Of a DNA stretch of 44,763 bases, positions 8,519 to 15,785 are shown piece by piece. Each line of letters opens with the position of its first letter. The first letter of the stretch is position 1. The stretch is from Muribaculaceae bacterium. GTDB lineage: Bacteria; Bacteroidota; Bacteroidia; Bacteroidales; Muribaculaceae. The translations under genes were made by a program, and so were the position numbers. Where the stretch lies: positions 1-44,763 of the forward strand of contig JAGASI010000003.1 in assembly GCA_017621845.1 (NCBI GenBank), in the 5' to 3' direction. The notes below the pieces were generated by a model. The model searched no databases. It had not been told where the DNA came from and worked only from the letters and a program-made list of their open reading frames with translations.

Positions 8519-9537
8519 TTTTCCTTGGAGATTTAGCTTGTCCATCAGAGCGAGTAGAATACTTTAACCAGGCTATCGACTCACTGTCGGTGCTATCTGA
8601 CGAGATTGTAGTAGTCAATCTTGAAGCTGTAATCCTGGATCGGCACCAAGTACTAAAGCCCGAGACTCTGTACAATCACCCCATGGTTTTAGACGCGCTG
8701 AGACATAGAGCAAAAAAAATAATCGTGTCTCTTGCCAACAATCACATGTATGACTACCCCGAGGCAATTATTACAACCCGGAACAGACTCGAACAACAAG
8801 GCATAGGTGTGTTTGGTCTGCAAGAACCAAACGGAGATATACTCCCGTATGAATTCAGAGACGGGAACATTGAATATGCTCTATTCGGCCACTGCTGGAA
8901 CCTATATTCCAAGACCAATCCCAACAAAGTTAATGATATAAAAATCGTCGATATCGAATACAGCGACTTCATCAAGAATGTGACACACTATATCGAGCAA
9001 AATCCCAGGCGACAGGTCTATTGCTTCATGCATTGGAACTATGACTTGGAAAAGTACCCATTTCCAATGCATGTAAAGCTATCCCGCGACTTGATTGACG
9101 CGGGTGTATCAGGAGTTATCGGCAGCCACTCCCATCGTCCCCACGGTGTCGAGATATATAAGGGGCGGCCTATAGCTTACTGCCTTGGTAATTTTTACCT
9201 CCCATCAGGTATTTACTTTGATAGTAAATTATCTTATCCTGAGTGCTCCCGTAAGTCTATCGGTATCTCTATCGATTCAGACAACTATAAAATCCTTCAG
9301 TTTGACACCGATACTGACATACCCGTCAGATTTGTCAGTTCAACTGGATTTAATCAATATGACAGTCTTCCAAACGACAATTTGAAACAATATATCCGTT
9401 TCTTTAAGAAAAATCGTGTCAAGCGCCTGCTTGTTCCAGTATTTAACAATTACAACGGTCGCGCTTATAACATTAAGAACTGGCTCGCTGTCCATCGCGT
9501 CAAATTAATCAAAGGTATAACAAAACTTCTCAGATAA
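8515..9537 (+). CDS. CapA/PgsA-family metallophosphatase-like protein
   Basis: This 340-residue protein has the landmarks of the bacterial capsule synthesis protein CapA domain: the metal site starts at FLGDLACPS, then VVNLEAVI, SLANNHMYDY, FMHWNYDLEKYPFPMH and VIGSHSHRPHG, followed by AYCLGNF. In Bacillus, CapA/PgsA is needed for poly-gamma-glutamate assembly or export. Here the protein has no signal peptide or N-terminal anchor, so it would be cytosolic unless held by a partner. Its start overlaps the CapK-like gene by 4 bp. With the neighbouring ligases it suggests an amide-linked polymer or substituent; the actual polymer is not determined. Confidence 0.87.
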   Translation: MIFLGDLACPSERVEYFNQAIDSLSVLSDEIVVVNLEAVILDRHQVLKPETLYNHPMVLDALRHRAKKIIVSLANNHMYDYPEAIITTRNRLEQQGIGVFGLQEPNGDILPYEFRDGNIEYALFGHCWNLYSKTNPNKVNDIKIVDIEYSDFIKNVTHYIEQNPRRQVYCFMHWNYDLEKYPFPMHVKLSRDLIDAGVSGVIGSHSHRPHGVEIYKGRPIAYCLGNFYLPSGIYFDSKLSYPECSRKSIGISIDSDNYKILQFDTDTDIPVRFVSSTGFNQYDSLPNDNLKQYIRFFKKNRVKRLLVPVFNNYNGRAYNIKNWLAVHRVKLIKGITKLLR

Positions 9538-9543
9538 CTTAAT

Positions 9544-10608
9544 ATGAAAACGATACTAATCACCGGTATTGGAGGGCTGACTCCCCGGTCAATAACAGGC
9601 ATTATCAGACAAAATCATCCCGACTATCATATCATCGGCATCGATGCTAACAAGAAGTCTGTCGGATTCTTCATGAAAGGTCTACTTGATGAACATTACA
9701 TGTGCCCAAGATGCGACTCTCCCGACTACTTCCCATTCCTGGAACGACTTATCTCCGACAAGAATATAGACTATGCCTTTGTTCAACCCGAAAGCGAAAT
9801 TGTAAAATGGGGCGAATATTTTGACGACAACGGGAGATTTCCGTGCCCTGTGTTCATGGGCTGTAAAACGTTGTCCAAGTCGCTGCGCGACAAATCAATC
9901 ATGGCCGAATTGCTTGAAGGTACCGACTTTATACCCAAGACAATAAAAGTCACCCAAGAAAATCCACGCTATGATGAAGTTGAAAATATTATCGGCTTCC
10001 CTTGCTGGATTAGAGCGACTGAAGGCACCGGCGGCCTCGGGTCACTGAAACTCGAAGATATGAGTAGTTATAAGAGTTGGCTGTTTATCAACCGCGCCAT
10101 ACCAGAGTTTACAGTCAGTGAATTTCTAACCGGACGTCATCTTGCCAACGAAATGCTATACTACAACAACGAGTATATAAAAGGCGCAGCATTGGAATGC
10201 GTCGAATATGTAATGGCTAACACTGCACCATCAAAGGTCACTGGTAATACCGCCTTCGGCCGCTTCTTGAACGAAGACAGCATCAACCGATTCTGTGACG
10301 ACTGCATCAAATACCTGTGCACCAAACTTAACGTCCCGGCTCATGGTATACTTTCGTTTGATCTTAAAGAGGATAAGAACAGCAACCTTAAAGTTACCGA
10401 GGTAAACATAAGACACATGGCATATGCCGGCGTCATGGCTCACGTGGGATTTGACCTCATTGAGGACACCATCACAATTATGGAAGATGGCAATGCAGAC
10501 CGTGTTGAACGTGCTCCCTACTACCACTATGATAAGCCCTACATCTTCCTGCGCGACGTCGATGTCGAGCCTATCATTCTCGAGGGTGAACATGTGTTTG
10601 ACAAATGA
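9544..10608 (+). CDS. ATP-grasp protein, second carbamoyl-phosphate synthase-like ligase
   Basis: The 354 residues begin with a Rossmann-like domain (MKTILITGIGGLTPRSITG) and contain a CPxC pair (MCPRCDSPDYF) followed by IRATEGTGGLGSLKL in the ATP-binding position, FLTGRHLANEMLYY, and SFDLKEDKNSNLKVTEVNIRH as the likely metal-binding end. Arg (IRA) stands where many ATP-grasp enzymes have a lysine (IKP). It is the third ATP-grasp in the operon, begins 6 bp after capA and is the last plus-strand gene before a convergent HAD gene. The substrate is unknown. The CxxC pair hints at a zinc site not shared with the gene at 6078. Confidence 0.8.
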   Translation: MKTILITGIGGLTPRSITGIIRQNHPDYHIIGIDANKKSVGFFMKGLLDEHYMCPRCDSPDYFPFLERLISDKNIDYAFVQPESEIVKWGEYFDDNGRFPCPVFMGCKTLSKSLRDKSIMAELLEGTDFIPKTIKVTQENPRYDEVENIIGFPCWIRATEGTGGLGSLKLEDMSSYKSWLFINRAIPEFTVSEFLTGRHLANEMLYYNNEYIKGAALECVEYVMANTAPSKVTGNTAFGRFLNEDSINRFCDDCIKYLCTKLNVPAHGILSFDLKEDKNSNLKVTEVNIRHMAYAGVMAHVGFDLIEDTITIMEDGNADRVERAPYYHYDKPYIFLRDVDVEPIILEGEHVFDK

Positions 10609-10650
10609 ATAACCTAACGACCCCTGACTCTCCTGATAGCCTAACCCTTG

Positions 10651-11499
10651 TTACAGAATGTGTAGGTCTTGGGCGATGAAGGGGGGGATGGGGGAGGTGG
10701 GGGCTGGGGGGAGGGTCAGGTGGGCGGCGGTGCGGACGGGGGGAAGGGCTGTGGGGGCGGCGACGGCGAGGTCGGCGACGGCCATCATGGGGAGGTCGTT
10801 GAGGTTGTCACCGAAGACGACGAGGCGGTCGGCTCCGAGACGTCGCTTAAGGGCGAGAACGGCTCGGGCTTTGCTCACTTCGGGCCCTAAGACTTCGATT
10901 ATGTATGTGTCCGGGAGGTAGTTGTCGGGGTAGGCATGGACTGAGCAACAGGTGGTGGCGCGGATGGTCTCGGCGAGGGGCTCGATGAGCTGGCGTCGGC
11001 CCATGGCAAAGTATAGTATGGCATCGGCTTCATTTGGGGCTTTTGAGCCGATATAAAAGCGTTTGAGAGCGAGATGTGCCCTGGGTTGCACAAATGCCTG
11101 CTCGGCATCGGTAAGGGTGGCATTGGCGTGCCAGACCGATAATATCGGTGTTGTCGGGTCACTATTCCCGTTTTGGAGCGTGTATATGAATGGGGTGACG
11201 TGAATGGAGGCAAAGGCAGCGTCAAGTGTGTGGCGAAGTGGCGCCGGTATAACCGTGGAGTCTATGATAAGTTTGTCTTGCCAGTCCCAGAGGGCGGCAC
11301 CTGTCATGACGATAGCCGGGACATGTAGTCGGGCCGGTGCTAACAGGGGTTGGACGGTGGCAGGGGTACGTGCGGTGGCACATGTGATTAAGGCGCCACC
11401 GGCAGTTAACTCGGCAAGCAGGCGTGCTGACTCGGGGGCGAGTGTGGAGTCGGGCTCGAGAAGAGTGCCGTCGAGGTCGGTAACGTAGAGAGTTTTCAT
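10651..11499 (-). CDS. HAD-superfamily phosphatase, Cof/YbiV type
   Basis: This 282-residue protein starts with the HAD motif I nucleophile VTDLDGTLLEPD and has motif II/III features (ALITCATART) and motif IV VVFGDNLNDLPMM, as in Cof-type IIB phosphatases that hydrolyse sugar phosphates and similar small molecules. The start at 11499 follows the susF-like gene by 125 bp, with a hairpin between them, so it may be separately transcribed or a read-through cistron. The C-terminus is unusually rich in Pro/Ala (LPPAPTSPIPPF) and is encoded by a C-rich stretch whose plus strand is G-rich (10681-10757). It ends 42 bp from the convergent ATP-grasp gene. Confidence 0.88.
   Translation of the reverse strand: MKTLYVTDLDGTLLEPDSTLAPESARLLAELTAGGALITCATARTPATVQPLLAPARLHVPAIVMTGAALWDWQDKLIIDSTVIPAPLRHTLDAAFASIHVTPFIYTLQNGNSDPTTPILSVWHANATLTDAEQAFVQPRAHLALKRFYIGSKAPNEADAILYFAMGRRQLIEPLAETIRATTCCSVHAYPDNYLPDTYIIEVLGPEVSKARAVLALKRRLGADRLVVFGDNLNDLPMMAVADLAVAAPTALPPVRTAAHLTLPPAPTSPIPPFIAQDLHIL
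10681..10715 (+). other. G-quadruplex-prone tract at convergent gene ends
   Basis: The plus strand carries runs of 7, 5, 5, 6 and 3 consecutive G, separated by 1-5 nt, within 35 bp. This meets the usual G3+N1-7 quadruplex rule several times over. It lies inside the 3' end of the minus-strand HAD gene, on that gene's template strand, opposite the end of the glycan operon. Confidence 0.65.
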
Positions 11500-11531
11500 T
11501 TTTAGCGGGTAATGAGCAGTTAGTAGTGATG

Positions 11532-11571
11532 ACGAGGGGCTACACGCGCGGTATGCGGTGTAGCCCCTCGT
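11532..11571 (-). terminator. Hairpin after the susCDEF-like operon
   Basis: A perfect 14-bp stem (11532-11545 with 11558-11571) with a 12-nt loop lies 54 bp past the susF-like stop and 33 bp before the HAD start. On the minus strand no long T tract follows, so it may be a weak terminator, a 3' end protector or a processing site. Confidence 0.6.
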
Positions 11572-11624
11572 TATTTAGGTATTGCCACAAGCCAGAGGCT
11601 TATTGATGTCGGCACGTGGGGGGA

Positions 11625-13058
11625 TTATTTCAGGGTAATGGTGTAGGGAACGGTACCGAGGTTGAGTGTGACGTCGTATGTTCCGGCGGGAACAGTGATG
11701 TTGTCACCACCAACGGTAAGGTTGTTCATGTCGCCACCGAGGTTGATGTCCCAGTTGTCGTTGAAGCGAACTTTCCAGCCCTGTCCGTCAAGGACGGTGA
11801 GGCTACCGGTCCAGGTCTTGCCACCATCGGTGGTTGTCAAGGCTTGTTGGGCACCCCATCCGTTGAAGTCACCGATGAGACCGCAAGAGGTGATGAGGTC
11901 ACAAGTGTAGGTGAGCTTTTCGGTATCGGCTTTCAAGAAGTACATGCCTTTGGCATTGACCTTGAGGTTACCGGCGGCGGCAGAGGTCGAGAGTTGACCG
12001 GCATCGGCACCGGCGCCATAGTTTGTACCGTTCCAGTTGGGTTGGCTGGTGAGTTTGTACCATCCTGAGAGCTCGGCAAAGCCTTGGAATACGGTACCAC
12101 CTATGCTGCCAAGGAGACGGGGAGCGGTAGCGTGGCTCCAAGAGGGATCGCCACAGACATAGAGGAAGTCATAGATGGGAACAAACTCATATGTCTGGTT
12201 CTCCATATCGATGGTGAACTCATAGATGCCGGCGGTCTTGATGCAACCGGCCTGAGAGTCTTGTTCGGGTGTGCGGGGAACGAGGTTACCTTCGAGAGAG
12301 TCGTCACCGTTGACGGCGGGACCGAACGAAGAGTTGGCTGTCTCGAGCCAGTCACCGGCAGCGATTGTCGACTGAGGCACGACTTTCCACCACCATCCGG
12401 CCTCGGCCTCGGCGATAGAGACAGATACGATAAGTTTGAATATTGGGTCGTCATATCCCGAGACACCACTGTTGTGCATAGGCACGGCGTTGGCTACCGA
12501 CCATCCGTTGATAGTGCCGAGCAGACCATATCCGTCCTCGATAACAATACCGAGGTCATAGGGGGTAACGACGGTCGAACCCTCGCATACATAGTAGTCG
12601 GGGTCGCCGATGCGCACTTGAGCGTCGCCGTTGACGCCATAAGCAGCTACACGGAAGTAAATAGTCTTGGGTTTGGCCGACTTGCCCATTGCCTTGATAT
12701 AGGCGCCTTCAAAATCATCAGGGCTTGCCACGAGCATGCTGTCGGCAGTCATGGTGAGTTCGAGGTCTGCCACGTGGTCATAAGATTCCTCACGGGCGAG
12801 TGTGGCGACATACTTTATTGAATAATCCTCGGGGAGGTTGACAAGCTTGTCTACCTTGGCCATGACAACAGAGTCGTCGGCCTCAAGCAGAGCGGTGAGG
12901 TCAACCGCTTGGGCAACAGCAGTCGAGACCTGCAGGTCCTCAACTGTGAGCATAGGCAACTGGGGGTTGACAGTGGGCTCGGCCTTGGACTTCTCGTCCT
13001 GGCAAGACGTAACGGTCAGGGCGAGAGCTGAAAGAAGTAATATGCTTAACTTTTTCAT
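11625..13058 (-). CDS. SusF/SusE-like surface glycan-binding lipoprotein
   Basis: The 477-residue lipoprotein has a type II signal peptide with the lipidated cysteine at C19 (ALTVTSC|QDEKSK; the acidic residues after the cysteine agree with surface export). An N-terminal SusE-type immunoglobulin-like domain (residues of about 35-160) is followed by repeated carbohydrate-binding modules, seen as GTINGWSVANAVPMH, then a module near residue 300, and LIGDFNGWGAQQALT near the C-terminus with aromatic residues for sugar stacking. SusE/SusF of Bacteroides bind starch at the cell surface, and the GDFNGW repeats suggest an alpha-glucan here too. It starts 20 bp after the previous cistron and is the last gene of the susC-led operon. 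Confidence 0.85.
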   Translation of the reverse strand: MKKLSILLLSALALTVTSCQDEKSKAEPTVNPQLPMLTVEDLQVSTAVAQAVDLTALLEADDSVVMAKVDKLVNLPEDYSIKYVATLAREESYDHVADLELTMTADSMLVASPDDFEGAYIKAMGKSAKPKTIYFRVAAYGVNGDAQVRIGDPDYYVCEGSTVVTPYDLGIVIEDGYGLLGTINGWSVANAVPMHNSGVSGYDDPIFKLIVSVSIAEAEAGWWWKVVPQSTIAAGDWLETANSSFGPAVNGDDSLEGNLVPRTPEQDSQAGCIKTAGIYEFTIDMENQTYEFVPIYDFLYVCGDPSWSHATAPRLLGSIGGTVFQGFAELSGWYKLTSQPNWNGTNYGAGADAGQLSTSAAAGNLKVNAKGMYFLKADTEKLTYTCDLITSCGLIGDFNGWGAQQALTTTDGGKTWTGSLTVLDGQGWKVRFNDNWDINLGGDMNNLTVGGDNITVPAGTYDVTLNLGTVPYTITLK

Positions 13059-13078
13059 GTTAATTCTAAATTAAAAGA

Positions 13079-13957
13079 TTAGAGAGCCTTGATGATGATG
13101 CGGTTGTCGTTCATGTTGACGGTAATCTGCATTTTTCCACCGGTCCAGTTGGGGAAGTTAAACGAGCCTTTACCTTTGACAAGAGTTCCGGCAAATTCGC
13201 CGTCGGTGAAATCATAGTCAACAGCGCTGTCATCGGCCTGGCTACCCCAAGAGTCGGCATCCCAACCGGTGAGAGCGGTATAGAAACGGAACATGGCACT
13301 TCCGGCAGGAATGTCAAATGTGCCGTAGTATATTTTGGAGCCGATGGCATCTTCTTTTTCATATAGGGCCCAGTTTTTGTAGTGGTCGGCCATGGCGGCG
13401 TCAGGACCTTTCCAACCCTCGGGAGCACCCACGAGGTAAATCTTACCGGGAGATTGGATAGCACAGTAGGTTTTAACCTTGTCAAGAACTATGACATTGG
13501 AGGTAACCTCAGAATTCCAGATTTGAGGCACTTTAGCAACGACGCGCACATAAAGCTTCTCGGCGGGAGCGTCAACATAGTCGTCCTCGGTCTTGAAGCC
13601 CTTGAGAGTACACATTGCGGTGGCAACCGCTTCCATGCTGATTGAGGCACGACATTGATGCACGGGGTCACCGATTGTCATGAAAGCTTTAGCACCGGCG
13701 ACATAGGGGGTTGTGAAATCTTCATTGAGGGCTACCTGAACTTGATAGTCAGCGACAGCAGCGAAACCCCAAGCGGGCTGTGACCAGTCGAGGTCAATCA
13801 CACCGTCGGGAGTGAGCTGGTAGTATTGCTCGGCCATGGCAGGGCGGTTAAGCTCAAATTTATCGGTCTTCTCAAATGAAGGCTCGGTATTCTGCTTACA
13901 ACTGCTTGTGGCGAGCATGGCAACCAGCGCAAAGAAAAGCATTGATATCTTTTTCAT
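13079..13957 (-). CDS. SusE-domain surface lipoprotein
   Basis: This 292-residue lipoprotein has its lipobox ending at C20 (MLATSSC|KQNTEP). Residues of about 25-160 look like the SusE N-terminal domain (FELNRPAMAEQYYQLTPDGVIDLDWSQP, a typical opening given here in part: ELNRPA and LDWSQP). The C-terminal half forms one carbohydrate-binding-like beta domain (KIYLVGAPEGWKGPD to the end). It is shorter than Bacteroides SusE (about 390 residues), having one fewer binding module. It sits between susD (89 bp upstream, with a perfect palindrome in the gap) and the susF-like gene (20 bp downstream). It probably helps hold glycan at the surface for SusCD uptake. Confidence 0.8.
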   Translation of the reverse strand: MKKISMLFFALVAMLATSSCKQNTEPSFEKTDKFELNRPAMAEQYYQLTPDGVIDLDWSQPAWGFAAVADYQVQVALNEDFTTPYVAGAKAFMTIGDPVHQCRASISMEAVATAMCTLKGFKTEDDYVDAPAEKLYVRVVAKVPQIWNSEVTSNVIVLDKVKTYCAIQSPGKIYLVGAPEGWKGPDAAMADHYKNWALYEKEDAIGSKIYYGTFDIPAGSAMFRFYTALTGWDADSWGSQADDSAVDYDFTDGEFAGTLVKGKGSFNFPNWTGGKMQITVNMNDNRIIIKAL

Positions 13958-14003
13958 TTTACTATGGTCTTTTGATTTATGATATAAATTCTTCCCTGTG
14001 TCG

Positions 14004-14029
14004 GGTCATGACACCGCGGTGTCATGACC
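14004..14029 (-). promoter_or_regulatory. Perfect 26-bp palindrome between susD and susE-like genes
   Basis: Two 13-base arms (GGTCATGACACCG and its complement) meet with no spacer in the 89-bp gap after susD. In RNA this would form a strong hairpin with a small forced loop. It lacks a U tract on the minus strand, so it may act as a 3' stabiliser for the susCD part of the mRNA or as a partial terminator that lowers expression of the downstream lipoproteins. As DNA it could equally bind a dimeric regulator. Confidence 0.7.
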
Positions 14030-14046
14030 GTTCACGGGCGATGTGA

Positions 14047-15726
14047 TTAATTATAACCGTCGTTCTGTTTGTAACCTTGGAACGAGATAACCTTTGTGGG
14101 GATAGGATAGAGGTTGTTGCGGGGATCGGTACCTGTACCGTGATGTGTGCCACCTTTCCAGTTCCAGTTGTAGGCGTTGCCTGCAAACTTGTTATGGCGC
14201 ACGAGGTCGGTGCGGCGTATATTCTCGCCATAGAGCTCACGTGAACGCTCGTCAAGGATGTTGGCGGCAGTCATGTTGCCCATGGTCCAGGGCTCGACAC
14301 CGGCACGGCCACGCACGGCGTTGACATATTCAAGAGCGGTATTGGCGTCACCGGCGTTACCGACGATGTTGGCCTCGGCGGCATTGAGGTAAATCTCGGC
14401 AAGACGGATAACGGTCCAGTCACAGTCGGCAAAGGCGTTGGAGCTTGAAGGAGAGGCATCCATATCGATGTTGCCAAACTCGTCATAAGCATAGTTGGTG
14501 TACTTGATAGGAGCGTAACCCTGGCCATAACCGGCGTTGCCCATGATAGTCGAGTTGTCAATCTTGAAGCCGTCCTTAGATGTCTTCCACAGCATACTAC
14601 GCATGTCGGTCGGGTTGCCATCGGCATCAAATTCCATGCGCTCGGAGAGTTGCTGACGGGCAACCATACAGGTCCATTGTGCGTCCATGTTGCAGTCCTG
14701 AATAGCTGAGATACCATCATAAGAACCACACACGGTAGCGATATAGAATGTTGAGCCACCATAAGACTGGAGGTTTGAGCCGTCCTGAGGAGTGGTCCAG
14801 ATGATTTCGTTGACACGAGATCCACCGGCGGCATACTCGTGGTTGTTGGCACCGAACAGTGCTATATAGCTGTCGGCAAGACCGGTGTTGTCATATCCGG
14901 CACCACGGTGGTGGTTGATGATTTTCTGTGAAATCTGCCAGCACTTGTCATAGGCGGGAGTGCCTGTCCAGTAAGCGGCGTTGAGGTAGAAGCGTGACAA
15001 CAAGGCGTCGGCACATTCCTTACCTACATAACCATAGACAGGGGTATTGTAAGCGTCGCCATACTCGGCCGAGACGGCCTCAAGAGTGCTTACAACCTTG
15101 TCATAGACGTCAGCACGGGCCATTTGTTCGGGTGCAGCACCTGAAGGGCTGGTCTCATCGACATAGCCGGTGTTGCCCCACTCGCTGATAGCGTAGAAGT
15201 AGCACAGTGAGCGGCAAATCTTGGCCTGACGGATGTACTCGTCGGCAACATGAACGTCGTCGGCCGAGAGCAGGCCGCGGTTGTTCTCGATTGTACGGAT
15301 TACCTCGTTACAGATAGCAATCTGGGTGTACAGACGAGAGTAGGCGGTGTACATAATCTCGTTATCGGGAGCATAGTTCATGGTTACCATCTCATAGAGA
15401 CCGGCGTCGGCAAACTGTAACCATGAGAACTCGTCGGTACCAATCTCCTCGAGGAAGAAAAGCTGACGGGGGAAGGCTGTTGCACCGGCATCACCGGCAA
15501 GACCGAGGTTGGTGTCACCGGGACCCCAGCATGACGATGTTGCCAAGCCTTGATAGACCTCGCTGATAAGGGCATCCATTGTGCCGCGGGGGTCTTTTGC
15601 GAACATCTGTTCGGGAGTCTCTACATTGGGATCGCGTGGGGGCACATCGAGGTCATTGACACACGAGGTGAAACCCACTGACGATATCAGAGCGAGACCG
15701 ATGAAATATTTTGAGAATGATTTCAT
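14047..15726 (-). CDS. SusD/RagB-family surface glycan-binding lipoprotein
   Basis: The 559-residue protein has a lipobox ending at C22 (SVGFTSC|VNDLDVPP) and the alpha-helical TPR-containing SusD fold. The signatures are a start with DPNVETPEQMF, ARIYLNAAE-type helices (VIRLAEIYLNAAEANI) and the C-terminal NAVRGRAGVEPW and ILDERSRELYGENIRRTDLVR motifs shared by RagB/SusD proteins. It closes over the extracellular face of the SusC barrel and hands over oligosaccharides. It starts 59 bp after susC and is co-transcribed with it. The ligand is not readable from sequence, although the SusE/F-like partners favour an alpha-glucan. Confidence 0.95.
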   Translation of the reverse strand: MKSFSKYFIGLALISSVGFTSCVNDLDVPPRDPNVETPEQMFAKDPRGTMDALISEVYQGLATSSCWGPGDTNLGLAGDAGATAFPRQLFFLEEIGTDEFSWLQFADAGLYEMVTMNYAPDNEIMYTAYSRLYTQIAICNEVIRTIENNRGLLSADDVHVADEYIRQAKICRSLCYFYAISEWGNTGYVDETSPSGAAPEQMARADVYDKVVSTLEAVSAEYGDAYNTPVYGYVGKECADALLSRFYLNAAYWTGTPAYDKCWQISQKIINHHRGAGYDNTGLADSYIALFGANNHEYAAGGSRVNEIIWTTPQDGSNLQSYGGSTFYIATVCGSYDGISAIQDCNMDAQWTCMVARQQLSERMEFDADGNPTDMRSMLWKTSKDGFKIDNSTIMGNAGYGQGYAPIKYTNYAYDEFGNIDMDASPSSSNAFADCDWTVIRLAEIYLNAAEANIVGNAGDANTALEYVNAVRGRAGVEPWTMGNMTAANILDERSRELYGENIRRTDLVRHNKFAGNAYNWNWKGGTHHGTGTDPRNNLYPIPTKVISFQGYKQNDGYN

Positions 15727-15785
15727 ATTATTTTTCTCTGTAATTTCTGTAATTGAATTATTAAAATTAGCTCGGTATGAGGTTA

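Noticed and set aside
11616..12821. Long plus-strand ORFs opposite the susF-like gene
   Set aside because: They are antisense frames of a convincingly lipoprotein-coding gene and have no recognisable motif.
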